DNA from: Pseudomonas sp. PB101
GTDB lineage: Bacteria > Pseudomonadota > Gammaproteobacteria > Pseudomonadales > Pseudomonadaceae
Length of the DNA stretch: 64,000 nucleotides
Direction: 5' to 3'
Assembly (NCBI RefSeq): GCF_009764265.1
Contig: NZ_RWIR01000016.1
Location: 1 to 64,000, forward strand
Of the stretch, positions 1-8,742 are shown one piece after another. Position numbers and translations under genes: made by a program. The notes beneath the pieces were generated by a model. That model made no database searches and was not told the origin of the DNA. It saw only the letters and a program-made list of their open reading frames with translations. How positions within the stretch are numbered: position 1 is the first letter of the stretch; each line of letters begins with the position of its first letter.

Positions 1-56
1 CCGCTCCCACAGGTTGAGCGTGATCCCTGTGGGAGCGGGCTTGCCCGCGATGAAGC
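1..56. repeat. REP doublet, left arm cut by window edge
   Basis: The right arm GTGGGAGCGGGCTTGCCCGCG is complete. The left arm shows only CCGCTCCCACAGG because the window starts inside it. It lies directly upstream of the MFS transporter gene. Confidence 0.85.
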
Positions 57-91
57 CACCAAGGATTACCTGCCACACACCCAGAGGTTCC

Positions 92-1519
92 ATGCCCAAC
101 CGCCCGCCTCTCGACGCTGTGACCGCCCGCTGGATACCCTGGGTCGTCGCCATTGCCTTCTTCATGCAGTCCCTCGACGGGACCATCCTCAACACTGCCC
201 TGCCGGCCATGGCCCGCGACCTGGCGGAAGACCCATTGCGCATGCAGGGTGTGATCATCGCCTACATGCTCACGGTCGCCTTGCTGATTCCCGCTTCGGG
301 ATGGATCGCCGATCGCTTCGGCACCCGGAAGATCTTTTTCAGCGCGATCCTGCTGTTCAGCCTCGGCTCGCTGCTGTGCGCCCTGTCGACCACCCTGACC
401 CAGTTGATCGGCGCCCGGGTCATCCAGGGCCTGGGCGGCGCGTTGATGTTGCCGGTCGGGCGGCTGGTGGTGTTGCGCGCCTACCCCCGTTCGGAACTGG
501 TGCGGATCATGGGCTTCATCACCATTCCCGGGCTGCTCGGCCCGCTGATCGGCCCGACCATGGGCGGCTGGATGGTGCAATACCTGACCTGGCACTGGAT
601 TTTCCTGATCAACCTGCCGGTGGGGCTGGTCGGTTGCTACGCCGTGTGGAAATTCATCCCCGACCTGCGCGGCTCCGAGCGCACCCGCTTCGATAGCCTG
701 GGCTTCGTGCTGTTTGGCGCGGCGATGATCCTGATCACCATCGCCATGGAAGGCCTGGGTGAATTGCACCTGCCACACCTGCGGGTGATGTTGCTGCTGT
801 TCGGCGGCATGGCGTGCCTGGCGGCGTACTGGCTGCGTGCCGGGCATATCGACAATCCCTTGTTCGCGCCGTCGCTGTTCAAGACCCGGACCTTTGCCGT
901 GGGCATTCTCGGCAACCTGTTCGCTCGCCTGGGCAGCGGCGCCCTGCCCTTTCTGGTGCCGTTGCTGTTGCAAGTGGCGCTGGGCTATTCGCCATCACAG
1001 GCCGGGATGAGCATGCTCCCGCTGGCGGCGGCGGCGATGATCGCCAAGTGGGTCGCGCGGCCGCTGATCGAGCGTCTGGGCTACCGCATCGTGCTCACCG
1101 GCAATACCCTGGCGCTGGGCATCATGCTGGCGAGCATGGGCCTGGTCAGCGAGCAAACGCCGTATTGGCTGCTGCTGTGCCAACTGGCGATCCTTGGCGC
1201 CATCAACTCCCTGCAGTTCACCGCGATGAACACCGTGACCCTGATCGACCTCGACGACGCCAGCGCCAGCAGCGGCAACAGTTTGCTGTCGGTGGTCGCG
1301 CAATTGTCCCTGAGCCTGGGCGTTGCCTGCGCCGGTGCGTTGCTCGGCGGGTTCACGGCGGAGATCGGAAACGACGGTGTAGACACGGTTCTGGGTGCGT
1401 TCCAGCTGACGTTTGTCACGGTCGGGATCATGGCGATGCTGGCCGCAACGATCTTTTCTCAACTCTCAAAGGAAGACGGACGGCGCGTCAAACGTCCGGA
1501 AGAGCACATAGAGCCTTAG
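92..1519 (+). CDS. mdtD: MFS multidrug exporter, MdtD-like (DHA2 family)
   Basis: Probable proton-driven drug or metabolite exporter of the inner membrane, 475 residues, with many hydrophobic segments as expected for the 14-helix DHA2 family. The motif LDGTILNTALPAM in the first helix and GWIADRFGTRK (motif A loop) are typical of EmrB/QacA-type carriers, and the sequence resembles E. coli MdtD. I chose the ATG at 92 because CAGAGG sits about 5 bases upstream; the frame is open further upstream, but that part is REP sequence. No membrane-fusion partner gene is adjacent, so it probably works as a single component. The substrate cannot be told from the sequence. Confidence 0.85.
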   Translation: MPNRPPLDAVTARWIPWVVAIAFFMQSLDGTILNTALPAMARDLAEDPLRMQGVIIAYMLTVALLIPASGWIADRFGTRKIFFSAILLFSLGSLLCALSTTLTQLIGARVIQGLGGALMLPVGRLVVLRAYPRSELVRIMGFITIPGLLGPLIGPTMGGWMVQYLTWHWIFLINLPVGLVGCYAVWKFIPDLRGSERTRFDSLGFVLFGAAMILITIAMEGLGELHLPHLRVMLLLFGGMACLAAYWLRAGHIDNPLFAPSLFKTRTFAVGILGNLFARLGSGALPFLVPLLLQVALGYSPSQAGMSMLPLAAAAMIAKWVARPLIERLGYRIVLTGNTLALGIMLASMGLVSEQTPYWLLLCQLAILGAINSLQFTAMNTVTLIDLDDASASSGNSLLSVVAQLSLSLGVACAGALLGGFTAEIGNDGVDTVLGAFQLTFVTVGIMAMLAATIFSQLSKEDGRRVKRPEEHIEP

Positions 1520-1537
1520 GGCGAATGGCCATCGGAC

Positions 1538-1546
1538 TGGTACACT
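1538..1546 (+). promoter_or_regulatory. Possible extended -10 promoter of dbpA
   Basis: TGGTACACT fits an extended -10 element (TG, one base, TACACT). It would start transcription near 1553, about 25 bases before the GTG start of dbpA. No good -35 box is visible. Inference only. Confidence 0.35.
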
Positions 1547-1576
1547 GCGCGACATTTTGTTTTGCAGGCCAGTCCC

Positions 1577-2962
1577 GTGACCACCATCGCCACCGAATTT
1601 AATACTTTGCCGCTGTCCGCCGCCATGCTGGCTAACCTCGACTCCCTCGGTTATGCCCAGATGACGCCGATCCAGGCGCAAAGCTTGCCGGTGATCCTCA
1701 AGGGGATGGACCTGATCGCCCAGGCCAAGACCGGCAGCGGCAAGACCGCGGCCTTCGGCATCGGCCTGCTGAACCCGATCAATCCGCGCTACTTCGGTTG
1801 CCAGGCGCTGATCCTGTGCCCGACCCGCGAGCTGGCTGACCAGGTCGCCAAGGAAATCCGTCGCCTGGCCCGTGCCGAAGACAACATCAAGGTCCTGACC
1901 CTGTGCGGCGGCGTGTCCCTCGGCCCGCAGATCGCTTCGCTGGAACACGGCGCGCACATCATCGTCGGCACCCCGGGACGCATCCAGCAGCACCTGCGCA
2001 AGGGTTCGCTGGTCCTGCACGGCCTGAACACGCTGATCCTCGACGAAGCCGACCGCATGCTCGACATGGGTTTCTACGATTCCATCGAAGAAATCATCAT
2101 GCAGGCCCCGGAACGTCGCCAGACCCTGCTGTTCTCCGCCACCTACCCGGTGGGTATCAAGCAGCTGGCCTCGAAGTTCATGCGCAACCCGCAGCAAGTG
2201 AAGGCCGAAGCGTTCCACGACGACACGCAGATCGAACAGCGCTTCTACGAGATTTCCCCGGATGACCGCATGAGTGCGGTGACCAAGGTGCTTGGCCACT
2301 TCCGCCCGGCGTCCTGCGTGGCTTTCTGCTACACCAAGCAACAGGTTCAGGAAACCGTCGATCACCTGACCGCCAAAGGCATTTCCGCCGTCGGCCTGCA
2401 CGGCGATCTGGAACAGCGTGACCGTGACCAGGTGCTGGCGATGTTCGCCAACCGCAGTACTTCGGTACTGGTGGCCACCGACGTCGCCGCTCGTGGTCTC
2501 GATATCGATTCCCTGGACATGGTGATCAACGTCGAACTGGCCCGTGATTCGGAAATCCACATCCACCGCGTCGGCCGTACCGGCCGCGCCGGTGAGAAAG
2601 GCCTCGCCATCAGCCTGGTGGCGCCGTCCGAAGCTCAGCGCGCCCAAGCCATCGAGCAATTGCAGCAGACGCCGCTGACCTGGGATCAGGTCGACAACCT
2701 CACCTCCAAGGGTGGCGGTCCGCTGCTGCCGCAGATGAGCACCCTGTGCATCGCTGCCGGCCGCAAGGACAAGGTTCGTCCGGGCGACATTCTTGGCGCA
2801 CTGACCGGTGATGCCGGCATCCCGGGTGCCCAGGTCGGCAAGATCGCGATTTTCGACTTCCAGGCCTATGTGGCCGTGGAGCGCGGCGTCGCCAAGCAGG
2901 CCTTGCAGCGCCTGAACGACGGCAAGATCAAGGGCCGCTCGTTGCGCGTGCGTATCCTGTAA
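1577..2962 (+). CDS. dbpA: ATP-dependent RNA helicase DbpA
   Basis: DEAD-box RNA helicase of 461 residues, close to the E. coli DbpA length. It remodels 23S rRNA during large-subunit assembly; DbpA proteins recognise hairpin 92 through a C-terminal RNA-binding domain. Visible motifs in order: AKTGSGKT (Walker A), PTRELA (Ia), DEAD (II), SAT (III) and HRVGRTGRAG (VI). The last ~75 residues form the family-specific domain (GDILGALTGDAGIPG). I start at GTG 1577 (protein MTTIATEF), which matches relatives; an in-frame TTG lies 15 bases upstream. A second DEAD-box gene, RhlE-like, is at 36.7 kb. Confidence 0.93.
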   Translation: MTTIATEFNTLPLSAAMLANLDSLGYAQMTPIQAQSLPVILKGMDLIAQAKTGSGKTAAFGIGLLNPINPRYFGCQALILCPTRELADQVAKEIRRLARAEDNIKVLTLCGGVSLGPQIASLEHGAHIIVGTPGRIQQHLRKGSLVLHGLNTLILDEADRMLDMGFYDSIEEIIMQAPERRQTLLFSATYPVGIKQLASKFMRNPQQVKAEAFHDDTQIEQRFYEISPDDRMSAVTKVLGHFRPASCVAFCYTKQQVQETVDHLTAKGISAVGLHGDLEQRDRDQVLAMFANRSTSVLVATDVAARGLDIDSLDMVINVELARDSEIHIHRVGRTGRAGEKGLAISLVAPSEAQRAQAIEQLQQTPLTWDQVDNLTSKGGGPLLPQMSTLCIAAGRKDKVRPGDILGALTGDAGIPGAQVGKIAIFDFQAYVAVERGVAKQALQRLNDGKIKGRSLRVRIL

Positions 2963-2977
2963 GAACAACGTATACCC

Positions 2978-3069
2978 CTGTGGGAGCGGGCTTGCCCGCG
3001 ATGAGGCCAGAACATTCAACATCAATGTTGTCTGTCAGTCCGCCATCGCGGGCAAGCCCGCTCCCACAT
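2978..3069. repeat. REP doublet (GGGCTTGCCC class)
   Basis: Two inverted REP arms with GGGCTTGCCCGCGAT cores flank a ~45-base spacer. It fills the gap between dbpA and the flavoprotein gene. The spacer resembles that of the repeat at 4311 (AACATTCAACA and ATGTTG shared). Confidence 0.93.
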
Positions 3070-3109
3070 GGATCGCCGGTGAATTTGAATTTTGTGTGAG
3101 GACACCGTT

Positions 3110-4288
3110 TTGCGCTCTACCGAAGTCGTGATCATTGGCGCTGGCGCCGCAGGGTTGATGTGTGCACTGACCGCCGCCGGGCGCGGGCGCAAGGTGTTGC
3201 TGCTCGACCATGCCAACAAGGCCGGCAAGAAAATCCTGATGTCGGGCGGTGGCCGCTGCAATTTCACCAACATGTACACGGAACCGAGCAATTTTCTCTC
3301 GCAGAACGGGCATTTCTGCAAGTCCGCCCTGGCCCGTTACACCCAGTGGGACTTCATCGGCATGGTGGCCAAGCATGGCGTGCCGTACCACGAGAAAAAA
3401 CTCGGCCAGTTGTTCTGCGATAACAAGTCCAGCGACATCCTCGAAATGCTGCTCGACGAGTGCGACCAGGTCGGCGTCAGCCTGCACCTGGACACGTCGA
3501 TCCAGACCATCGAGAAGCTCGAGAAGGGCTATTTGCTGGACACCACGCTCGACCAGATCACCTGCGAATCGCTGGTGATCGCCACCGGCGGCCTGTCGAT
3601 CCCGACCCTGGGCGCCACCGGATTCGGCTATCAGGTGGCCAAACAGTTTGGCCACGAACTGCTGCCGACCCGTGCCGGCCTGGTGCCCTTCACCATCACC
3701 GATCAGCTCAAGGCCTTGTGCACCGAGCTGTCCGGTACGTCGGTGGATTGCTTGGTGAGCTGCAACGACCAGAGCTTTCGCGAGAACATCCTGTTCACTC
3801 ACCGTGGCCTCAGCGGCCCGGCGATTTTGCAGATCTCCTCGTTCTGGGAATCCGGTGACACTGTCGAAATCAACTTGATGCCGGACCACGACGTGCCGGC
3901 CTGGCTGCAACAGCAACAGGCCGAACGCCCCAACAGCGAGCTGAAAACCCTGCTCGGGGAAATCTTCACCAAGAAGATGGCCAACCTGCTGGCGGACAAC
4001 TGGTTCGTCTCCAAGCCGATGAAGCAGTACACCCACGCGGAACTGGCCGATATCGCGGAGAAACTGGCGAGCTGGAAAGTCGTACCGGCGGGCACCGAAG
4101 GCTATCGCACCGCCGAGGTGACCCTGGGCGGCGTCAACACCAATGAAGTCTCATCCAAGACCATGGAATCGCTGAAAACCCCGGGGCTGTACTTCATCGG
4201 CGAGGTACTCGATGTGACCGGGCATCTGGGCGGGTTCAATTTCCAGTGGGCGTGGGCATCCGGATACGCGGCTGCGCAGTACGTCTGA
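3110..4288 (+). CDS. HI0933-family FAD/NAD(P) flavoprotein
   Basis: Flavoprotein of 392 residues in the HI0933/YhiN family (BaiN/RdsA in newer annotations). The N-terminal dinucleotide fold is clear: VVIIGAGAAGLMC at residues 6-18, followed by the family signatures GKKILMSGGGRCNFTN and TGGLSIPTLGATGFGY. The C-terminal GEVLDVTGHLGGFNFQWAWASG motif region closes the FAD site. The substrate is unknown for most members. I chose the TTG at 3110 because TGAGGAC lies about 8 bases upstream; the other in-frame start, TTG 3092, has no ribosome-binding site and adds six unlikely residues. It stands alone between two REP doublets. Confidence 0.85.
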   Translation: MRSTEVVIIGAGAAGLMCALTAAGRGRKVLLLDHANKAGKKILMSGGGRCNFTNMYTEPSNFLSQNGHFCKSALARYTQWDFIGMVAKHGVPYHEKKLGQLFCDNKSSDILEMLLDECDQVGVSLHLDTSIQTIEKLEKGYLLDTTLDQITCESLVIATGGLSIPTLGATGFGYQVAKQFGHELLPTRAGLVPFTITDQLKALCTELSGTSVDCLVSCNDQSFRENILFTHRGLSGPAILQISSFWESGDTVEINLMPDHDVPAWLQQQQAERPNSELKTLLGEIFTKKMANLLADNWFVSKPMKQYTHAELADIAEKLASWKVVPAGTEGYRTAEVTLGGVNTNEVSSKTMESLKTPGLYFIGEVLDVTGHLGGFNFQWAWASGYAAAQYV

Positions 4289-4310
4289 TTCAAAAAATCA
4301 ACACCACCCC

Positions 4311-4402
4311 CTGTGGGAGCGAGCTTGCTCGCGATGAGGCCATAACATTCAACAGAGATGTTGATTGACAGGCCGCCATCGCGAGCAAGCTCGCTCCCAC
4401 AG
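4311..4402. repeat. REP doublet (GAGCTTGCTC class)
   Basis: Paired inverted arms with GAGCGAGCTTGCTCGCGAT and its complement around a ~45-base spacer. It lies downstream of the flavoprotein gene and belongs to a different sequence class from the repeat at 2978. Confidence 0.93.
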
Positions 4403-4518
4403 TGGTTTGTGGTGCCTGACAAGGAACAGATTTTGCTGTCTGATGTGATCGACGCCATTGCGTCGGCGTCATTAGTGGCTCAATTTAGCGTCATTGCCTC
4501 GGAAGGCCTTCGCATTTC

Positions 4519-6702
4519 ATGTCATCGACTTCGTTCCGCCAGTCTCTGCGTCGCCTTTGGGCGCTGGATAAGTTCAGCTACAGCGTGCGGGTATTCATTG
4601 CCCTGACCGGTACCATGGCGCTGTGTTGGTATCAGGACGAGATGGGCCTGTTGATCCCGTTGTTCCTGGGGATTATCGCCAGCGCCCTGGCCGAGACCGA
4701 CGACAGCTGGCAGGGCCGTCTCAACGCGCTGGCCGTGACCCTGGTGTGTTTCGCGGTTGCCGCCCTGTCCGTCGAACTGCTCTTCCCCTATCCCCCGCTG
4801 TTTATCATCGCCTTCGCCTTGGCCGCGTTCTGCCTGACCATGCTCGGCGCCCTCGGCGAGCGCTATGGCGCGATTGCCTCGGCGACGCTGATTCTGTCGG
4901 TCTACACCATGATCGGCGTGGACCAGCGCGGTGGTGCAGTCATCGACGTGTGGCACGAGCCGGTGCTGCTGGTGGCCGGCGCCGCCTGGTACGGCCTGCT
5001 CTCGGTGTTGTGGCAGGCGCTGTTTTCCAATCAGCCGGTGCAGCAGAGCCTGGCGCGGTTGTTCCGCGAACTGGGTTATTACCTGAAGCTGAAATCCTCG
5101 CTGTTCGAGCCGATCCGGCAGATGGACGTGGAGGCGCGGCGCCTGGAACTGGCCCAGCAGAACGGTCGGGTGGTGGCGGCGCTCAACGCCGCCAAGGAGA
5201 TCATCCTGCACCGGGTCGGCAACGGCCGCCCGGGGTCGAAGGTCAGCCGTTACCTCAAACTGTACTTCCTCGCCCAGGACATCCACGAGCGCGCCAGTTC
5301 ATCGCACTACCCTTACAACGCCCTGGCCGACGCCTTCTTCCACAGCGACGTGCTGTTCCGCTGCCAGCGCCTGCTGCGCCAGCAAGGCAAGGCCTGCCGG
5401 GCATTGGCCGAATCGATCCAGATGCGTCAGCCGTTCACCTACGACGCCAGTTTCGCCGAAGCCCTGAGCGACCTCGACGCCTCCCTCGAACACCTGCGCA
5501 TCCAGAGCAACCCGGCCTGGCGCGGCCTGCTGCGTTCGCTTCGGGCGCTGGCGGCGAACCTTGGCACCCTCGACCGCTTGCTCAGCGATGCCAGCAACCC
5601 CGACGCCCTGGCCGACGCCACCGACAGCAGCCTGCTCGATCGCTCGCCGCGCAACCTCAAGGACGTATGGCTGCGCCTGCGCACACAGCTGACGCCGACT
5701 TCGCTGCTGTTCCGCCATGCCCTGCGATTGCCCCTGGCCTTGAGCATCGGCTACGCCATGGTGCATTTGATTCACCCGTCCCAAGGCTACTGGATCATCC
5801 TCACTACGCTGTTCGTCTGCCAACCGAACTACGGTGCCACCCGCCGCAAACTCGGCCAGCGGATCATCGGCACCGCCATCGGCCTGACCCTGGCCTGGGC
5901 GCTGTTCGACCTGTTCCCGAACCCGCTGATCCAGTCGTGTTTCGCCATTGCCGCCGGGGTGGTGTTCTTTACCAACCGCACCACCCGCTACACCCTCGCG
6001 ACTGCGGCAATCACGTTGATGGTGCTGTTCTGCTTCAACCAGGTGGGTGACGGTTACGGGCTGTTCCTGCCACGCTTGTTCGATACCTTGCTCGGCAGCC
6101 TGATCGCCGGGCTGGCGGTGTTCCTGTTCCTGCCGGACTGGCAGGGACGGCGCCTGAACAAAGTGCTGGCCAACACCCTGGTCTGCAACAGCATTTACCT
6201 GCGCCAGATCATGCAGCAATACGCGGCGGGCAAAAGCGATGACCTGGCCTACCGCCTGGCCCGCCGCAACGCGCACAACGCCGACGCGGCGCTGTCGACC
6301 ACACTGGCCAACATGCTGATGGAGCCGGGGCATTTCCGAAAGGAGGCGGACGTGGGCTTCCGCTTCCTGGTGCTGTCACACACGCTGCTCAGTTACCTGT
6401 CGGGCCTCGGTGCGCACCGGGAAACCCAACTGCCGCCGGACGTGCGTGAACATTTGATCGAGGGGGCCGGAGTGAAACTCGCCGCCAGCATCGATGAAAT
6501 CGCCCAGGGGCTGGCGAGCAAGGCTTCGATTGCGATCCAGAGCGATGAAGAAGAAGCGCTGGCCAATGAGCTGGAACAGATGCCTGATGAAATCGATGAG
6601 GGGCAGCGACTGGTGCAGACGCAGCTGGCGTTGATCTGTCGGCAGTTGGGGCCGTTGCGGACGCTGGCGGCGCACCTCATCAAGGACACCAGTGAAGATT
6701 GA
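4519..6702 (+). CDS. yccS: YccS-like FUSC family inner membrane protein
   Basis: Integral membrane protein of 727 residues with two clusters of hydrophobic segments (about residues 20-160 and 395-540) separated and followed by long soluble regions. This is the layout of the YccS/YhfK branch of the fusaric-acid-resistance (FUSC) superfamily. HPSQGYWIILTTLFVCQPNYGATRRKLGQRIIGT is covered in the second block and is typical of the family; only its key parts (QPNYGATRRKLGQR) are needed for recognition. The function is unproven; transport of aromatic acids has been suggested for relatives. The start at ATG 4519 gives the usual family N-terminus. It is a single gene between REP doublets. Confidence 0.82.
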   Translation: MSSTSFRQSLRRLWALDKFSYSVRVFIALTGTMALCWYQDEMGLLIPLFLGIIASALAETDDSWQGRLNALAVTLVCFAVAALSVELLFPYPPLFIIAFALAAFCLTMLGALGERYGAIASATLILSVYTMIGVDQRGGAVIDVWHEPVLLVAGAAWYGLLSVLWQALFSNQPVQQSLARLFRELGYYLKLKSSLFEPIRQMDVEARRLELAQQNGRVVAALNAAKEIILHRVGNGRPGSKVSRYLKLYFLAQDIHERASSSHYPYNALADAFFHSDVLFRCQRLLRQQGKACRALAESIQMRQPFTYDASFAEALSDLDASLEHLRIQSNPAWRGLLRSLRALAANLGTLDRLLSDASNPDALADATDSSLLDRSPRNLKDVWLRLRTQLTPTSLLFRHALRLPLALSIGYAMVHLIHPSQGYWIILTTLFVCQPNYGATRRKLGQRIIGTAIGLTLAWALFDLFPNPLIQSCFAIAAGVVFFTNRTTRYTLATAAITLMVLFCFNQVGDGYGLFLPRLFDTLLGSLIAGLAVFLFLPDWQGRRLNKVLANTLVCNSIYLRQIMQQYAAGKSDDLAYRLARRNAHNADAALSTTLANMLMEPGHFRKEADVGFRFLVLSHTLLSYLSGLGAHRETQLPPDVREHLIEGAGVKLAASIDEIAQGLASKASIAIQSDEEEALANELEQMPDEIDEGQRLVQTQLALICRQLGPLRTLAAHLIKDTSED

Positions 6703-6726
6703 GACTTGTAGTGTCTGGGCGGGCGT

Positions 6727-6818
6727 AATCGCTGGCAAGCCAGCTCCCACAGGGCTATCTGGTGGCCACAAGTTTTGTGTTCACCAGATAGCCCTGTGGG
6801 AGCTGGCTTGCCCGCGAA
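6727..6818. repeat. REP doublet with 31-bp perfect inverted arms
   Basis: Arms at 6734-6764 and 6782-6812 are exact reverse complements over 31 bases with a 17-base loop. It lies between the convergent yccS and binding-protein genes, so its RNA hairpin could help end transcription from both sides. Confidence 0.93.
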
Positions 6819-6857
6819 GAGGCCGGCAGAAACAACATGGATTCTGGATCAACCAGC

Positions 6858-7595
6858 TCACATCCCGTGCTGCTTCATCAACTTGTCATAACTCCCGTCC
6901 GCCTTCATCGCCGCAATCTCGCGGTCGAAACCGGCGACGATCTGTTCGTGTCGGGGATTCTTCAGGCTGACCAGAATGTGCAGGCTGTTTTCGCTCAAGG
7001 CCTTGGGCAAAAACTCCACGGCGTTGCGTACCTTGGCTGGCTCACGGGCCAGGTAATAGCGGGCGACGTACTCATCCTCCAGCGTCAGTTTGACCCGGTC
7101 TGCAGCGACCATGCGTACCGCCATGGCGAAGCTGTGCACCGGGATTTTCTGCAACGAGTCGTCCTTGTCGAACGCGGGCGAATAGGCGTAGCCGCGCACG
7201 ATGGCAATCGGATACGTGTGCAATTGCTGCAGGTTGTTGAACTCGATGGGCGCGTCTTTGCGCTTGAGAAAACGTACGCGATTGAGCAGGTATTCGCCGG
7301 AAAACTGGCCGAGTTTTGTACGCTCGTCGTTGTACCAGGCGTTGACCAGCACGTCATATCGACCCTCGCCCAGGCCCATCAAGGCCCGCGCCCAGGGCAC
7401 CTGTTCAAATTCACTGGCATAGCCGGCCCTGGCGAGCGCGGTACTGACAATGTCCGTGGCCAGACCACCGTTGACGAGCGTGGAATCGGTAAAAGGGGGC
7501 CAGGCATCGGCGACCAACCGCAGTTTTTCTGCCGCCGCTCCCTGAACCAGCAACAGCAATCCAATCAAAGCAAAAGCTCGATGCAATCGCGGCAT
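6858..7595 (-). CDS. Periplasmic substrate-binding protein, orphan
   Basis: Exported solute-binding protein of 245 residues in the amino-acid-type SBP family 3. The start at ATG 7595 gives a classic signal peptide (MPRLHRAFALIGLLLLVQGAAA, cut before EKLRL) and is preceded by AAGGAT at good spacing; a longer frame to 7649 adds only an unlikely N-terminal stretch. The mature part begins with LRLVADAWPPFTD, the usual family opening, and has the second-lobe pattern EDEYVARYYL. No ABC permease or ATPase gene is nearby, so it may work with a distant transporter or as a sensor partner. The ligand is unknown. A similar orphan lies at 35679. Confidence 0.78.
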   Translation of the reverse strand: MPRLHRAFALIGLLLLVQGAAAEKLRLVADAWPPFTDSTLVNGGLATDIVSTALARAGYASEFEQVPWARALMGLGEGRYDVLVNAWYNDERTKLGQFSGEYLLNRVRFLKRKDAPIEFNNLQQLHTYPIAIVRGYAYSPAFDKDDSLQKIPVHSFAMAVRMVAADRVKLTLEDEYVARYYLAREPAKVRNAVEFLPKALSENSLHILVSLKNPRHEQIVAGFDREIAAMKADGSYDKLMKQHGM

Positions 7596-7851
7596 GCCAG
7601 AAATCCTTAGCGGGCGGATTGCCCGACGTGTTTTCAGCCAAAACCCCACGGCCCCGTACCGGCAAGACCCGGGTACTCAACATTAGCTCATCGAAGCCAT
7701 AGCACAGCGCTTGGATTCAGATTACACAAAGAAGACATCCGCGCGAAAAATGAATGATGGCATTTTGGCCTATATCACAGATTCTTCCGCCATAAAGACT
7801 TCTGGCGTGAGTACGCTTAGTATCGGAACGACGTTTTCAGGGAATCAAAAC

Positions 7852-8304
7852 ATGACAGTCGATTGGATCTGCAAACACCACAGCGACCTCGGCAAAGAGC
7901 AGCTGTACGCCATTTTGCAGTTGCGCGCCGAGGTGTTCGTCGTCGAGCAAAAATGCGTTTACCAGGATATCGATGGCCAGGATCTGGAAGGTGACACCTG
8001 CCACGTGATGGCCTGGGACGGTAACCAGCTGGTGGCCTACCTGCGGCTGCTCGACCCGCAATCGCAGGGCGGCGACGTGGTGATCGGGCGGGTGATCATC
8101 GCCCCGCACGCACGCGGCACGGGGCTTGGGCATGAGCTGATGGATCAGGCGCTGCACCAGATCGAAAAATACTGGCCCGACCTGCCGGTCTATCTCTCTG
8201 CCCAGGCGCATTTGCAGGGGTACTACGGGCGCTACGGGTTTGTCGTGGCGGGTGAGGAATATGTCGAAGATGGCATTCCACACATTGGGATGCGTCGCGC
8301 TTGA
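7852..8304 (+). CDS. elaA: ElaA-like GNAT N-acetyltransferase
   Basis: GNAT-fold acetyltransferase of 150 residues, close to E. coli ElaA in length and motifs: LRAEVFVVEQKCVYQDIDGQD near the N-terminus (key parts VFVVEQ and YQDIDG), then VIGRVIIAPHARGTGLG as the acetyl-CoA binding loop, then YLSAQAHLQGYYGRYGF, and EEDGIPHIGM-like VEDGIPHIGM at the end. The natural substrate is unknown. The frame is open back to 7711, but ATG 7852 has AGGGAA upstream and matches the ElaA start. It is a single gene. Confidence 0.85.
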   Translation: MTVDWICKHHSDLGKEQLYAILQLRAEVFVVEQKCVYQDIDGQDLEGDTCHVMAWDGNQLVAYLRLLDPQSQGGDVVIGRVIIAPHARGTGLGHELMDQALHQIEKYWPDLPVYLSAQAHLQGYYGRYGFVVAGEEYVEDGIPHIGMRRA

Positions 8305-8310
8305 AGACCC

Positions 8311-8378
8311 TATCGCTGGCAAGCCAGCTCCTACAAGGACGGTGCAGAACCTGTGGGAGCTGGCTTGCCAGCGATGGC
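8311..8378. repeat. REP doublet (GCTGGCAAGCCAGC class)
   Basis: Short doublet with inverted arms TCGCTGGCAAGCCAGCTCC and its complement around a ~20-base spacer. It separates elaA from the convergent winged-helix gene. Confidence 0.92.
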
Positions 8379-8400
8379 GTCAGCCCAGGCACCGCAAATC

Positions 8401-8697
8401 TCAGGGATACTCCAGCACCGCCTTGATCTGCCGCAGATTACGCTCGATCCACCCGCGATCGATCGCCCCCCACTCGCGAATCCGGTAGCGCCCCGCATGG
8501 TTGCGCGCGCCCTCTTCCTGCTCGAACTCACAGACGATATCCAGGTCCGCCAGCGCCGCGATGGTGTCCTGTGCCGTGCGCCGGGGCATGCCGGTCACCT
8601 CGGTGAGCGCCGGGACGCTGCTGGCCAGCCCGCTGTCGATCAGGTACGCCACGTACAGGCGGCGATAGAAGCTGCTCTTGGTCTTGCTCACGTCCAT
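8401..8697 (-). CDS. Small winged helix-turn-helix protein
   Basis: Predicted DNA-binding protein of 98 residues. SSVPALTEVTGMPRRTAQDT at about residues 26-45 reads as a helix-turn-helix, followed by a wing-like segment (CEFEQEEGARNHAGRYRI). It fits the HTH_43-type winged-helix family seen in gamma-proteobacteria. There is no sensor domain. AAGGAG lies just upstream of ATG 8697. It is 37 bases downstream of the metalloprotease gene on the same strand, so the two are probably co-transcribed. The target genes are unknown. Confidence 0.72.
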   Translation of the reverse strand: MDVSKTKSSFYRRLYVAYLIDSGLASSVPALTEVTGMPRRTAQDTIAALADLDIVCEFEQEEGARNHAGRYRIREWGAIDRGWIERNLRQIKAVLEYP

Positions 8698-8710
8698 CCA
8701 TTGCTCCTTA

Positions 8711-8742
8711 AAAGATCGCAGCCTGCGGCAGCTCCTACAGAT
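8711..8742. repeat. Short GATCGCAGCCTGCGGCAGC repeat unit
   Basis: AAGATCGCAGCCTGCGGCAGCTCCTACAG type unit, related to the fuller copy at 35529. It lies between the metalloprotease and winged-helix genes and overlaps the last codons and the stop codon of the metalloprotease gene. Confidence 0.75.

Noticed and set aside
7711..7851. Upstream in-frame extension of elaA (including ATG 7750)
   Set aside because: ATG 7852 has a ribosome-binding site and matches the family start; the extension resembles no GNAT sequence.
8735..8742. Possible truncation of the YgjP-type protease by the repeat
   Set aside because: The length (162 residues) and all zinc-site residues are normal, so only the last few codons are affected, not the enzyme.
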